From Paraburkholderia bannensis NBRC 103871 (GTDB lineage: Bacteria > Pseudomonadota > Gammaproteobacteria > Burkholderiales > Burkholderiaceae): a DNA stretch of 64,000 bases. A program made the position numbers and the translations under genes. Shown here in pieces: positions 1-9,147 of the stretch (position 1 is its first letter; every line of letters starts with the position of its first letter). The stretch is from contig NZ_BAYA01000004.1 in NCBI RefSeq assembly GCF_000685015.1, positions 496,001-560,000 on the forward strand, in the 5' to 3' direction. The notes under the pieces are model-generated. The model was not told where the DNA came from and did no database searches. It saw nothing but the letters and a program-made list of their open reading frames with translations.

Positions 1-1271
1 CGTGCGAGCGCCGCGTCGTGCAGCGCCTGGGTGCGCGAACCGGCTTCAAACGTGAGCGTGTCGAAGAACGACGCGTTGACGAGCGTGTAGCCGAGCTTTT
101 GCGCGCCTGCCGCGAGGATCGCCGCGACGCGGTTCACGCGCAGCGCGATGTGCTTGAGGCCCTGCGGGCCGTGATAGACCGCGTACATGCTGGCCATGAT
201 GGCGAGCAGCGCCTGCGCCGTGCAGACGTTCGAGGTGGCCTTTTCGCGGCGGATATGCTGTTCGCGCGTTTGCAGCGCGAGGCGCAGCGCCGGGTTGCCG
301 TTCGCGTCGATGGTCACGCCCACGAGGCGGCCCGGCATCTGGCGCTTGAATTCGTCCTTCACCGCGAGGTAAGCGGCGTGCGGGCCGCCGAAGCCCATCG
401 GCACGCCAAAGCGCTGCGAGTTGCCCACGGCCACGTCCGCGCCCCAGTCGCCCGGCGGCGTGAGCACGGTGAGCGCGAGCAGGTCGGCGGCGGCGATCAC
501 CGAGCCGCCAGCCGCGTGCACGGCCTGGGCGAGTTCGCGGTAATCGCGCACATCGCCGTTGGCGCCCGGATATTGCAGCAGCACGCCGAACGCGCCAGCC
601 TGCGCGGCTTCGGCAGCCGGGCCGACCTTCACTTCAATGCCGATCGGCTTGGCGCGCGTCTTCACGACTTCGATCGTCTGCGGCAGCACGTCGTCGGCGA
701 CGAAGAACACGTTCGACTTCGACTTGCCCACGCGCTGCACGAGCGTCATGGCTTCGGCGGCGGCGGTGGCTTCGTCGAGCAGCGAAGCGTTCGAGATCGC
801 GAGACCCGTTAGGTCGACGATCATCTGCTGGTAATTGAGCAGGGCTTCGAGGCGGCCCTGCGAGATTTCCGGCTGGTACGGCGTGTAAGCCGTGTACCAC
901 GCCGGATTTTCGAGCACGTTGCGCAGGATGACGGCCGGCGTATGCGTGTCGTAGTAGCCCTGCCCGATGTACGAGCGGAACACCTGGTTCTTGTCGGCGA
1001 GCGCGCGCAGGGCAGCGATCGCTTCGGCTTCCGAGCGCGGCTGCGCGAAGGGGCCGAGCGGCAGCGTTTCCTTGCGGCGGATCTGCGCCGGAATCACCGC
1101 ATCCATCAGCGCGGCGCGCGAGGCAAAGCCCAGCGCATCGAGCATCGCCTGCTGGTCGGCCGAGTCAGGGCCGATATGACGGGCGGCGAAGGCGTCGTGG
1201 GCTTCGAGCGCCGCGAGCGAAATAGCCGAGGGCGAGGTGTTCATCAGACGATCCGGGTGTTCGAGCTTCAT
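1..1271 (-). CDS. gcvP: Glycine dehydrogenase (decarboxylating), P protein, C-terminus outside window
   Basis: This is the pyridoxal-phosphate P protein of the glycine cleavage system. It decarboxylates glycine and passes the aminomethyl group to lipoyl-GcvH. Only the first 423 or so residues of a protein usually near 970 are inside the window. The start [11 protein letters not shown] is preceded by an AGGA ribosome site. The N-terminal half shows family sequence such as [29 protein letters not shown] and EISQGR. The PLP-binding lysine lies in the missing half. It is the last gene of gcvT-gcvH-gcvP, 72 bases after gcvH, and should be controlled by the upstream glycine riboswitch. Confidence 0.97.
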   Translation of the reverse strand, partial: MKLEHPDRLMNTSPSAISLAALEAHDAFAARHIGPDSADQQAMLDALGFASRAALMDAVIPAQIRRKETLPLGPFAQPRSEAEAIAALRALADKNQVFRSYIGQGYYDTHTPAVILRNVLENPAWYTAYTPYQPEISQGRLEALLNYQQMIVDLTGLAISNASLLDEATAAAEAMTLVQRVGKSKSNVFFVADDVLPQTIEVVKTRAKPIGIEVKVGPAAEAAQAGAFGVLLQYPGANGDVRDYRELAQAVHAAGGSVIAAADLLALTVLTPPGDWGADVAVGNSQRFGVPMGFGGPHAAYLAVKDEFKRQMPGRLVGVTIDANGNPALRLALQTREQHIRREKATSNVCTAQALLAIMASMYAVYHGPQGLKHIALRVNRVAAILAAGAQKLGYTLVNASFFDTLTFEAGSRTQALHDAALA

Positions 1272-1343
1272 GAAGATTCCTGCCGGCGCGCGGCGTGAGA
1301 CCGGTGAGAGCCTCGCGTCGTCGCGCCGTTGCGGTTGCGGGGG

Positions 1344-1724
1344 TTAAGCGCCGATTGCCTTTTCGTAGGCGGCGGCGTCGAGCAGCCCGTCGAACTTCGC
1401 GTCGGCGGCGGGCTTGATCTTGAAGAGCCACGATGCGTACGGCTCGCTGTTCACTTCTTCGGGTTCGTCGGCGAGGTCGCTGTTCGAGGCGACGATTTCG
1501 CCGGCGACCGGTGCGTAGATGTCCGATGCGGCCTTGACCGATTCGATCACGGCGACGGCGTCACCGGCGGCGACGGTGCGGCCGGCTTCCGGCAGTTCCA
1601 GGAAGACGATGTCGCCCAGCGCCTGCTGTGCGTGGTCGGTGATGCCGATGGTCAGGGTGCCATCGGCTTCGGTGCGGATCCACTCGTGCGATTCGGTGTA
1701 TTTCAGGTCGGCCGGGATGCTCAT
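1344..1724 (-). CDS. gcvH: Glycine cleavage system H protein
   Basis: This is the lipoyl carrier of the glycine cleavage system, shuttling the aminomethyl intermediate between the P, T and L proteins. It has 126 residues, the normal family length. The lipoylation motif ESVKAASD places the modified lysine at residue 64, and the H-protein features KYTESHEW and [10 protein letters not shown] are present. It lies between gcvT (92 bases upstream) and gcvP (72 bases downstream) and is presumably cotranscribed with both under the riboswitch. Lipoylation would depend on lip genes outside the window. Confidence 0.98.
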   Translation of the reverse strand: MSIPADLKYTESHEWIRTEADGTLTIGITDHAQQALGDIVFLELPEAGRTVAAGDAVAVIESVKAASDIYAPVAGEIVASNSDLADEPEEVNSEPYASWLFKIKPAADAKFDGLLDAAAYEKAIGA

Positions 1725-1816
1725 GGTTGCTCCAGTGCGTGGTTGCTTGTATGGCTAGAAAAGAGGGAGGCGTGCGCGGCGCGATTGCTGCAAGCGGCTG
1801 AAAAATGCTTGCGGAA

Positions 1817-2935
1817 TCAGGCGACCAGCACCTTGCCATTGCGCACGAACGGCAGTTTTACCACGCTTGCGGGAAGGGCCTTGTCACGGATTTGCACCTG
1901 CACCAGGTCGCCCGGCTGCACGCCCACGGGCACGCGCGCAAAGGCGATGGATTCCTGCATCGTCGGCGAGAAAGTGCCGCTCGTGATTTCGCCTTCGCCG
2001 TGCGGCGTGAGCACCTTCTGATGGGCGCGCAGCACGCCGCCCGCCTTGCCGTTTTCCTTCTGCAGGATGAGGCCGACGAAGGTCGAGCGCGTGCCATTGG
2101 CTTCGAGTGCGGCGCGGCCGGTGAACTCGCGCGGCTCCTTCATGTCGACCGTCCACGCGAGGCCCGCGTCGAGCGGCGAGACGCTGTCGTCCATGTCCTG
2201 GCCGTACAGATTCATGCCCGCTTCGAGGCGCAGCGTGTCGCGCGCGCCCAGACCGCACGGCGTCACGCCCTGGCGCTTGAGCGCGTCCCAGAGTTCGCAG
2301 ACGGCGGCAGCCGGCACGACGATCTCGAAGCCGTCTTCGCCGGTGTAGCCGGTGCGCGCGACCATCAGCTCGCCGAACGGCGTTGCTTCGATCTTCGCTG
2401 CATTGAAGGGCTTGAGGAGTTCGGTGGCGCTGCGCGAGGAGGGCGCGACCTGCCAGACCTTTTCGCGGGCGTTCGGGCCCTGCACGGCGACGATCGCCAG
2501 GTCGCGGCGCGGCGTGATGGTCAGGCCGAAGCCGCCTTCGGCGTTGAGCTTCTCGAACCAGGCGATGTCTTTTTCGGCGGTGCCCGCGTTGACGACGGTG
2601 CGGAAGGTGTCGTCGGCGAAGTAATAGACGATCAGGTCGTCGATCACGCCGCCTTCGGGATTGAGCATGCAGGAGTAGAGCGCCTTGCCGGGCACCGTCA
2701 GCTTGCCGACGTTGTTGGCGAGCGCGCGGGCGAAGAATTCGCGCGCCTTGGCGCCTTCGAAGTCGACCACGCACATGTGCGAGACGTCGAACATGCCGGC
2801 GTCGGTGCGCACGGCGCGATGCTCGTCGATCTGCGAGCCGTAGTTGACGGGCATGTCCCAGCCGCCGAAGTCGACCATGCGGGCATTGAGCGCGCGGTGC
2901 GTATCGTTCAGCGGGGTGCGTTTGAGTTCGGTCAT
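1817..2935 (-). CDS. gcvT: Aminomethyltransferase, glycine cleavage T protein
   Basis: T protein releases ammonia from aminomethyl-lipoyl-GcvH and transfers the one-carbon unit to tetrahydrofolate. It has 372 residues, as expected. Family motifs include [17 protein letters not shown] near residues 23-39, MFDVSHM near 48, [11 protein letters not shown] near 120, and [11 protein letters not shown] near 240. It is the first gene of the operon. The start codon lies about 55 bases beyond the terminator hairpin that ends the riboswitch, so every transcript reaching it must pass that attenuator. Confidence 0.97.
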   Translation of the reverse strand: MTELKRTPLNDTHRALNARMVDFGGWDMPVNYGSQIDEHRAVRTDAGMFDVSHMCVVDFEGAKAREFFARALANNVGKLTVPGKALYSCMLNPEGGVIDDLIVYYFADDTFRTVVNAGTAEKDIAWFEKLNAEGGFGLTITPRRDLAIVAVQGPNAREKVWQVAPSSRSATELLKPFNAAKIEATPFGELMVARTGYTGEDGFEIVVPAAAVCELWDALKRQGVTPCGLGARDTLRLEAGMNLYGQDMDDSVSPLDAGLAWTVDMKEPREFTGRAALEANGTRSTFVGLILQKENGKAGGVLRAHQKVLTPHGEGEITSGTFSPTMQESIAFARVPVGVQPGDLVQVQIRDKALPASVVKLPFVRNGKVLVA

Positions 2936-2980
2936 GGGGCCTCAGGCGGTCGCGAGCGTTCTTGCGCCATTTCGCGCGAA

Positions 2981-3043
2981 AACGAAAAAGGCCATGCAGG
3001 AAACGCCGCCGGCACAATGCCCGTGGTCGTTTCCTGCATGGCC
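2981..3043 (-). terminator. Riboswitch expression platform: intrinsic terminator before gcvT
   Basis: A perfect 16-base-pair inverted repeat, GGCCATGCAGGAAACG (arms 3028-3043 and 2990-3005), is followed on the minus strand by TTTTTCGTT. Its 5' arm starts where the second glycine aptamer ends, so aptamer folding and terminator folding could compete. This is the likely on/off element of the riboswitch; the direction of control is inferred from the family. Confidence 0.85.
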
Positions 3044-3283
3044 CCTCTGTCCTCGATACCTGAGAGATTGCGTCGTGGTCGACGCGCGCCCCTTCGGTGG
3101 GCAGCCTGAACGCCAGGGTTACGATCCCTCCGCCGTCCTACTGCCGCTCTCCAGAGTTGCGAACCTGAGTGCCGGTTCGCCTGTGGCGATCCAGCGGTTC
3201 GGCGCGTACGGTCCTTTTGCCTGAGAGTTTGTGGGTTGCCCCTTCGGCGGCGCCATCCTGATTCGACGGCACGCTCTCCCGAC
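3043..3283 (-). promoter_or_regulatory. Tandem glycine riboswitch (two aptamers)
   Basis: Read on the minus strand, the first aptamer runs from GGGAGAGCG through GCGCCGCCGAAGG to CTCTCAGGCAAAAGGAC, the classic glycine aptamer signature. About 40 bases later a second copy shows GGAGAGCGGC, ACCGAAGGGGCG and TCTCTCAGGTATCGAGGACAG. The pair lies upstream of gcvT in the correct orientation. Glycine riboswitches with two aptamers normally switch on glycine cleavage genes when glycine is high. A perfect terminator stem begins at the last bases of the second aptamer. Confidence 0.95.
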
Positions 3284-3293
3284 GCGCGCAGCG

Positions 3294-3323
3294 ATTGTGC
3301 GGGACGCCGCGGGGCTGTGTCAA
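3294..3323 (-). promoter_or_regulatory. Sigma-70-type promoter for gcvTHP
   Basis: On the minus strand a perfect TTGACA (3318-3323) is followed after 18 bases by CACAAT (3294-3299). Transcription would begin about ten bases before the first riboswitch aptamer, which fits a leader made almost entirely of the riboswitch. Confidence 0.75.
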
Positions 3324-3480
3324 TGCGGAAAAAACTGGTCGGGAACGCGCGGCGAGAACGGGGCGCGAGCGCGGGAGCGGCCACTGGCGTGGCTTGCGCG
3401 GCAGACACGCGGATCGCGCGGGCAGGCGAAATTGGGCCTGGGATGTGGCCCGCTTAGGCCCGTTCAGGTTCTTTGCCAGC

Positions 3481-3513
3481 GCAAAAGAAAACGGGCCGCG
3501 CGAGGCGGCCCGT
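3481..3513 (-). terminator. Terminator of the small lipoprotein gene
   Basis: On the minus strand ACGGGCCGC, a five-base loop and GCGGCCCGT are followed by TTTCTTTT. It lies about 45 bases after the stop of the lipoprotein gene and separates it from the gcv promoter. Confidence 0.8.
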
Positions 3514-3558
3514 TCGGCGTACTGCAGACTTAATGCAGATCGACTGCGCGACAAGCGC

Positions 3559-3915
3559 TTATTCGCCGATGGCGCGCGCAGCCGTATCGAGTTCCTGGTT
3601 CAGCACGTGTTGCTCGTCGCCGGAAATGCCGCCGCCATGCTGGGCCGCCATGTCGTGCGCTTCGCCGCGGATCGTGTCGAGGCGATGATGCAGCGCGCCA
3701 CCCTGGGGCGGCGGGTAGTAGCCCTGATTCACGCGCATGTCGATGCGGCGGCTCAGGTTGTCGATGCGGGCGTCGATCTGGTGCAGACGGTCTACTGCCA
3801 CTTCATGCGGGTTCGGGCCGGGGCGCGGCGCCGGTTGATTGACGACGCAGGCGGCGAGCGTGGAAACAAGCGCGCTCGCTGCTGCAATCCGGAATGCACG
3901 GTTCAAACGGGTCAT
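3559..3915 (-). CDS. Small predicted lipoprotein of unknown function
   Basis: This 118-residue protein has an N-terminal signal sequence ending in a lipobox, LVSTLAAC, near residue 23, so it is probably anchored in a membrane facing the periplasm. The mature part is predicted helical, with an IDARIDNLSRRIDMRV stretch that could form a coiled coil, and a short proline/glycine segment YYPPPQGG. The start is the ATG of MTRLNRAF, preceded by AGGAG; an upstream ATG adds 29 residues but has no ribosome site and would bury the signal. I do not recognise a named family. Confidence 0.7.
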   Translation of the reverse strand: MTRLNRAFRIAAASALVSTLAACVVNQPAPRPGPNPHEVAVDRLHQIDARIDNLSRRIDMRVNQGYYPPPQGGALHHRLDTIRGEAHDMAAQHGGGISGDEQHVLNQELDTAARAIGE

Positions 3916-4091
3916 TGTTGTGACTCTCCTGTGGTCATTGCTGCTCTTTTTGGCGTTGTACGTCGGCAAACGTCCCGCGCGTGCGAGACGATGACGGCGC
4001 ACTGCGCCGCAGATGTAACCGTTTGTATGGAGCTTTCAGTCGTGTCGGACGAATGCAAGGAACCGGGACTCAGAGCGGACTCAGACCGGAC

Positions 4092-5141
4092 TCAGACCGA
4101 ACGCGAAAACGGGATCGAGCGGCCTTCCGCGGCGCTGCGCATCGCCAGTTCGACGATCGTCATGACGTCGATGGCGTCCTGCGGGCTCACCGGGAACGGC
4201 TGGCCGTCGTGGATCGCCGCCGCCAGCGCGCGGTACAGATCGGCGTAATTGCCTGCCGCGTTGGGGACTTCGCGATCCGACTCCTGGCCGTCGTCGGCCA
4301 TGGCGTGCAGGCGGCCCGCTTCGTTGCCCTCGCCGAAACCGGCCTGGCCGGGGCGCAGGCCCGCCTTCAGCTGATCCTCCTGCGTATCGAGACCGTTCTT
4401 CAGGTAGCTGCCGCGCGTGCCGTGAATCGCGAAGCGCGGCGCATAGGCCGCCAGCGCGCTCGCGTGCAGCACGGCGTCGAGGCCGTCGTAACGCAGCACG
4501 ATATGCGCATAGTCGGGCGCGCTCGCGTTGTCGCGGCGCGTATGGACGAAGGCCGTCACCGATTCCGGCGCGCCAAAGAGCGCCAGCGTCTGGTCGATCA
4601 GGTGCGGCCCGAGATCGTAGAGCAGGCCGCCGCCGCGCGCGGCGTCCTCGCGCCAGCGCTGGCGCACCTGCGGACGGAAGCGGTCGAAGTGCGATTCGTA
4701 ATGCGTGACGCGGCCCAGTTCGCCGTTGGCGATCAGCTCTTTGACGGTGAGGAAGTCGCCGTCCCAGCGGCGATTGTGGAAGGGCGCGAACACGAGACCG
4801 CGCTGCTTCGCGATGGCCGCGAGCGTGCGCGCTTCTTCGGCGGTGAGCGTGACCGGCTTGTCGACCAGCACGTGCTTGCCGCGCTCCAGCGTGCGGCGTG
4901 CGAGCTCGTAGTGCGTGTCGTTGGGCGTGGCGATCACGACGCACTCGATGGCGTCGAGCGCGAGCAGCGCGTCGATATCGGGGACGATGGCCGCGTCGGG
5001 ATAGTCGGCCTGCGCCCGCTCGGCCTGGCTCGTGGCGATGGCGGCGAGCGTGGCTGCGCCGCTGTGAGCGATCACGGGTGCGTGGAAGGTCTGGCCGGCG
5101 AAGCCGTAGCCCATCAGGCCGATTTGCAGCGGTGCAGTCAT
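4092..5141 (-). CDS. Gfo/Idh/MocA family NAD(P)-dependent oxidoreductase
   Basis: A 349-residue sugar or inositol dehydrogenase-type enzyme. The N-terminal Rossmann motif GLMGYGFAG is at residues 8-16. The family lysine is in VDKPV (residue 95), and the acidic/histidine pair is in DLGPHLIDQ (residues 176 and 180). The overall pattern resembles the scyllo-inositol/YdgJ-like branch. Its substrate cannot be read from the sequence, and its neighbours (a lipoprotein and rep) give no pathway. It is divergent from rep. Confidence 0.88.
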   Translation of the reverse strand: MTAPLQIGLMGYGFAGQTFHAPVIAHSGAATLAAIATSQAERAQADYPDAAIVPDIDALLALDAIECVVIATPNDTHYELARRTLERGKHVLVDKPVTLTAEEARTLAAIAKQRGLVFAPFHNRRWDGDFLTVKELIANGELGRVTHYESHFDRFRPQVRQRWREDAARGGGLLYDLGPHLIDQTLALFGAPESVTAFVHTRRDNASAPDYAHIVLRYDGLDAVLHASALAAYAPRFAIHGTRGSYLKNGLDTQEDQLKAGLRPGQAGFGEGNEAGRLHAMADDGQESDREVPNAAGNYADLYRALAAAIHDGQPFPVSPQDAIDVMTIVELAMRSAAEGRSIPFSRSV

Positions 5142-5530
5142 GAAGCGCGTCCTCTTTCCAGCAGGTTATGCAGCATGTCCGGCAGCGGCGCGGATAGCGA
5201 CGCCCCCGGGGAGGGAACTGGCTATTTTGGCATGCGCCGCACGGTGCGTGGCAGCGCGCAAGGGACAGATGACGGACGCCCGAAGTGCCCGATTTGCACT
5301 TAGCGGGGCGACATCGGCGGGAAGGCGGAGCGTGTTAACATCGCACCTCTCGCGCGAGAGGCCGGCCCACGCGGGTGCGCCATGCAGGCAGCGCCCGATG
5401 CTTCTTGGTAACTTCGGTCTGCCTTTCGCCCGCGCGGCTCGCCGCGCTGCGCCGTCCATCGGCGTGAGCGCGCGCCACGAAAGCCCGCGCCTCCCAGCCG
5501 TACCACCCGTTTTTCCAAATCCAGGCAACG
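5142..5530. other. Divergent intergenic region, oxidoreductase / rep
   Basis: This 389-base stretch separates two divergently transcribed genes and should hold both promoters. I see no gene or hairpin with a T-tract in it. Short open frames here have no ribosome site or recognisable protein pattern. Confidence 0.5.
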
Positions 5531-7621
5531 ATGTCCGCAGGTCTGAATCCCGCCCAAAACGAAGCGGTGCGCTATCTCGACGGCCCTTGTCTCGTGCTCG
5601 CAGGCGCGGGCAGCGGCAAGACGCGCGTCATTACGCAGAAGATCGCGCACCTGATCGAAGCGAAAGGCTTCGAGCCGCGCCATATCGCGGCCGTGACCTT
5701 CACCAACAAGGCCGCCGCCGAAATGCGCGAGCGCGTGGGCAAGCTGCTCGAAGGCAAGACGCTCACGACGCCTGGCAAGGAAGGCCGCAAGGTGCCGGCG
5801 CACCAGCTCACCGTCTGTACGTTCCACTCGCTGGGCGTGCAGATCCTGCGTCAGGAAGCCGAGCATCTTGGGCTCAAGCCCCAGTTCTCGATCATGGATT
5901 CGGACGACTGTTTCTCGATGATCCAGGAGCAGGTGGGCTCGACGGATAAGGGTTTCATCCGCAAGATCCAGTCGATCATCTCGCTGTGGAAGAACGGTCT
6001 CGTGATGCCCGAAGAGGCGCTCGCGACCGCGTCGAACGAGGACGAGCACCAGGCCGCCATCGTCTACCGCAACTACATGGCGACGCTGCACGCCTACCAG
6101 GCGGTGGACTTCGACGACCTGATCCGCCTGCCCGCCGAGCTGTTCGCGAAGAACGAGCAGGTGCGCGAGCGCTGGCAGAACAAGCTGCGCTACCTGCTGG
6201 TCGACGAATACCAGGACACCAATACCTGCCAGTACGAGCTGCTCAAGCTGCTGGCGGGCCCGCGCGCCGCTTTCACGGCCGTGGGCGACGACGACCAGGC
6301 GATTTACGGCTGGCGCGGTGCGACGATCGAGAACCTCGCGCAGCTCGGCAAGGACTACCCGAAGCTGCACGTCATCAAGCTGGAGCAGAACTACCGCTCG
6401 ACGGTGCGCATTCTCACGGCGGCGAACAACGTCATCGCCAACAACCCGAAGCTGTTCGAGAAAAAGCTCTGGTCGGAGCACGGCATGGGCGACACGATCA
6501 CCGTCACGCCCTGCAACGACGAAGAGCACGAAGCCGAATCGGTGGTGTTCCGGCTGTCGGCGCACAAGTTCGAGCGCCGCGCGCAGTTCCGCGACTACGC
6601 GATTCTGTATCGCGGCAACTTCCAGGCGCGCATCTTCGAACAGGTGCTGCGCCGCGAGCGCATTCCGTATGTGCTCTCGGGCGGCCAGTCGTTCTTCGAT
6701 AAAGCCGAAATCAAGGACATCTGCGCGTACCTGCGCCTGATCGCGAACCACGACGACGATCCCGCGTTCATCCGCGCGATCACGACGCCGCGCCGCGGCG
6801 TGGGCAACACGACGCTTGAAGCGCTCGGCTCGTTTGCGGGACAGGCCAAGGTGTCGCTGTTCGAGGCGGTGTACATGGGCGGTATCGAGGCGCGGCTGTC
6901 CGCACGCCAGGTCGAGCCGATGCGCGTGTTCTGCGACTTCATGCAGCGTCTGGCCGAGCGTGCGGTCAAGGATCCGGCGACGGTCGTGCTCGACGAACTG
7001 ATGGACGCGATCCACTACGAGGCGTACCTGTATGACGCCTTCGACGAGCGCCAGGCGCAGTCGAAGTGGCAGAACGTGCTGGAATTCCTGGAGTGGCTCA
7101 AGCGCAAGGGCACCAAGCCCGAGCAGGAAATCGGCGAAGACAGCGAGGCCACGGGTTACGACAACACCGACGGGCTTGCCGACACCGGCAAGAACCTGAT
7201 GGGCCTGATCCAGACCGTCGCGCTGATGTCGATGCTCGAAGGCAAGGAAGAGGATCCGGATGCGGTGCGCCTGTCGACCGTGCACGCGTCGAAGGGGCTG
7301 GAGTATCCGCACGTGTTCCTGGTGGGCGTCGAGGAAGGCATCATGCCGCACCGCGGCGGCTCGGAAGACGACATCATCGACGAAGGGCGCATCGAGGAAG
7401 AACGCCGCCTCATGTACGTGGCGATCACGCGCGCGCAGCGCAGCCTGCATCTGAACTGGTGCAAGAAGCGCAAGCGGGCGCGCGAGACGGTGGTGTGCGA
7501 GGCGTCGCGCTTTATTCCGGAAATGGAGCTGGACGATGCGCCGCCGCCCACGCCTGAGGAAGCGCCTATGTCGCCGAAGGATCGGCTGGCCAGCCTGAAG
7601 GCGCTGTTGCAGAAGGGCTGA
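5531..7621 (+). CDS. rep: ATP-dependent DNA helicase Rep
   Basis: A superfamily 1A 3'-to-5' helicase of 696 residues that assists replication forks, removes proteins from DNA and helps restart. Walker A is AGAGSGKT, with the lysine at residue 30. Walker B is VDEYQDTN near 225. Motif III is GDDDQAIYGWRG, motif IV is KLEQNYRS, and motifs V and VI are TVHASKGLEYPHV and RRLMYVAITRAQ. Rep is favoured over UvrD because of its close match along the length to the E. coli Rep pattern, for example SFFDKAEIKD and YLRLIANHDDD. The gene is followed by a strong bidirectional terminator. Confidence 0.93.
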   Translation: MSAGLNPAQNEAVRYLDGPCLVLAGAGSGKTRVITQKIAHLIEAKGFEPRHIAAVTFTNKAAAEMRERVGKLLEGKTLTTPGKEGRKVPAHQLTVCTFHSLGVQILRQEAEHLGLKPQFSIMDSDDCFSMIQEQVGSTDKGFIRKIQSIISLWKNGLVMPEEALATASNEDEHQAAIVYRNYMATLHAYQAVDFDDLIRLPAELFAKNEQVRERWQNKLRYLLVDEYQDTNTCQYELLKLLAGPRAAFTAVGDDDQAIYGWRGATIENLAQLGKDYPKLHVIKLEQNYRSTVRILTAANNVIANNPKLFEKKLWSEHGMGDTITVTPCNDEEHEAESVVFRLSAHKFERRAQFRDYAILYRGNFQARIFEQVLRRERIPYVLSGGQSFFDKAEIKDICAYLRLIANHDDDPAFIRAITTPRRGVGNTTLEALGSFAGQAKVSLFEAVYMGGIEARLSARQVEPMRVFCDFMQRLAERAVKDPATVVLDELMDAIHYEAYLYDAFDERQAQSKWQNVLEFLEWLKRKGTKPEQEIGEDSEATGYDNTDGLADTGKNLMGLIQTVALMSMLEGKEEDPDAVRLSTVHASKGLEYPHVFLVGVEEGIMPHRGGSEDDIIDEGRIEEERRLMYVAITRAQRSLHLNWCKKRKRARETVVCEASRFIPEMELDDAPPPTPEEAPMSPKDRLASLKALLQKG

Positions 7622-7652
7622 GCGGGCTGGGCTCACTGGCAAAAGAAAAAGG

Positions 7653-7691
7653 AAAGGGCCGCATCGGTTGACGATGCGGCCCTTTGTTTTT
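7653..7691. terminator. Bidirectional terminator between rep and cytochrome c
   Basis: AAAGGGCCGCATCG pairs perfectly over 14 bases with its downstream arm across a five-base loop, followed by GTTTTT on the plus strand and by CCTTTTTC on the minus strand. It sits between two converging genes, so it can serve both. Confidence 0.88.
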
Positions 7692-7712
7692 CAGAACGTG
7701 CGTGCTGGTCGC

Positions 7713-8612
7713 TTACTTCGCCGCGCTGACCATGTAGTCGACGGCGGCCTTTACGTCGGCGTCCGAGGCGTTCGAACCGCCCTTGGCAGGCATCTGGCCC
7801 TTGCCGTGCAGCGCGTAGTTATAGATCGTGTCCATCGGATCTTTCAGGCGCGGAGCCCAGTCGGCCTTGTTGCCGAACTTCGGTGCGCCCAGCACGCCCG
7901 CTGCGTGGCACGCCTGGCAGACCTGCGTGTAAAGCGCCTTGCCAGCCTGCGAGGCGTCCGCGCTAGCCGCGCCGTCTGCCGGAGCCGAACCGGCTTGCGG
8001 GATCGCTGCGATGGCCGCTGCGGCGGCGCTTGCCTGGGCGGCGTTGGCATCGGCGCCTGACGCCGGCGCTGCTGCTGCCGCACCCGAGGCTGCACTGGCC
8101 GCGCCGGGCGCAGGTTTGGGCGGATCCTGGAAGTTCGCGCCCGCGTGGTTCGCCATATAGGCGACGGCCAGGCCGATCTCGTAGTCGGAATAATCGTCGG
8201 GGCTCGTGCCGCCGCGCGCGGGCATGGCGCCCTTGCCGGACAGCGCCGTGTGCCAGAGCGTGTCGTAGCCCTGGGCGATGCGCGGCGCCCAGTCCCCCGC
8301 GTTGCCGAACTTCGGTGCGCCCGCCGCGCCGCTCGCGTGACACGCCGAACAGACCGCCTGATAGACCTGCTCGCCGGTCTTGTAGACGCGCGGCGCGTTG
8401 GCGTCGCGAATCGACACCTGCGCGATCGGCGCAATGCGTGAGGTGACCTGCTGGACGGAAAGCTCGTCGGTGCCTGCGCCGGTACGCGTCGTGTTGTCGA
8501 CGTAGTAGGCGAGCAGAATGATGATGACGATGGGGACGGCAAACCCGGCAACGACAGCGGCGATCAGCTGGCCGGGGGTTTTGATCGGGGCTCCGTGGGG
8601 TGCTTCGCTCAT
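7713..8612 (-). CDS. Membrane-anchored dihaem c-type cytochrome (cytochrome c5-like)
   Basis: A 299-residue electron-transfer protein. Residues 16-39 form one hydrophobic anchor, LIAAVVAGFAVPIVIIILL, and the rest is periplasmic. There are two CXXCH haem sites, CSACH near residue 88 and CQACH in the C-terminal third. Each is followed by a likely axial methionine in GAMPARGG or GQMPAKGG. The two haem domains are similar to each other (both carry GAPKFGN and DWAPR), which suggests duplication. They are joined by a long Ala/Pro linker. It may donate electrons to a terminal oxidase, but no oxidase gene is adjacent. Confidence 0.9.
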   Translation of the reverse strand: MSEAPHGAPIKTPGQLIAAVVAGFAVPIVIIILLAYYVDNTTRTGAGTDELSVQQVTSRIAPIAQVSIRDANAPRVYKTGEQVYQAVCSACHASGAAGAPKFGNAGDWAPRIAQGYDTLWHTALSGKGAMPARGGTSPDDYSDYEIGLAVAYMANHAGANFQDPPKPAPGAASAASGAAAAAPASGADANAAQASAAAAAIAAIPQAGSAPADGAASADASQAGKALYTQVCQACHAAGVLGAPKFGNKADWAPRLKDPMDTIYNYALHGKGQMPAKGGSNASDADVKAAVDYMVSAAK

Positions 8613-8941
8613 GCTTGTCTCGTCTCCCGTTGGTTTTTTGGTGAGCGGTACAGCAGGACGGCATTAGCCTTGCGATTGAGCAAACAGGGTCGATTATAGA
8701 CGGAAGGTTTTGCGGCTGGTTGCCACGCGCGAGGGGTGTTCAGCGGTCGTTTACCCGAAGCCCGCGCCGTGGTGGCGCATGTTTCGGCTTGCCGCGCCCA
8801 GTCTGGCCCCGATTCGCCGCCGCACCGCCCCGCAAGCCCCGCGCGGTGGACGGTTTAACCGAAACCGGGTATTCTCTCGGTCTCCTCGACGCTTGTGGCC
8901 CTACGTCTTCTTCGGATCGGCCGCAACGCTCAAATGGCAAC
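8613..8941. other. Intergenic region upstream of tRNA-Arg
   Basis: This 329-base region lies between the cytochrome c gene (minus strand) and the tRNA (plus strand). It should hold a promoter for each. A possible TATTCT -10 for the tRNA lies about 70 bases upstream of it, but the -35 is unclear. I see no gene. Confidence 0.4.
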
Positions 8942-9017
8942 GCGCCCGTAGCTCAATGGATAGAGTACTGCCCTCCGAAGGCAGGGGTTGCTGGTTCGAT
9001 CCCAGCCGGGCGCGCCA
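8942..9017 (+). tRNA. tRNA-Arg (anticodon CCG)
   Basis: The cloverleaf is complete. The acceptor GCGCCCG pairs with CGGGCGC, the anticodon stem CTGCC/GGCAG holds the loop CTCCGAA, and the T arm is GCTGG-TTCGATC-CCAGC. The discriminator G is followed by an encoded CCA. The anticodon CCG at 8975-8977 reads CGG arginine codons. It is a single tRNA. No integrase or duplicated 3' end was found nearby, so there is no sign that it serves as an attachment site here. Confidence 0.97.
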
Positions 9018-9147
9018 CCCTTCAGACCGATTTCCCGTTTTCGTCCCTTCTTCGTGTTTGCTGCTTTGCGCTGTCCAGTCGCGCCAGGCGAAGCCGAAGT
9101 CAGCAGCATGACGCCGCCTCCCGCTTCGCCCAGCAAGTCAACGCCTG

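Noticed and set aside
1805..3109. A 434-codon open frame on the plus strand across gcvT and the riboswitch
   Set aside because: It overlaps gcvT and part of the riboswitch in antisense and has shadow-frame composition.
5300..7642. A 780-codon open frame on the minus strand across rep
   Set aside because: Fully antisense to the rep helicase, whose seven motifs are intact; composition is typical of a GC-rich shadow frame.
8942..9017. tRNA-Arg as an integration site for a genomic island (the sugar cluster begins just after)
   Set aside because: No integrase gene and no repeated 3' tRNA end was seen at either side of the cluster.
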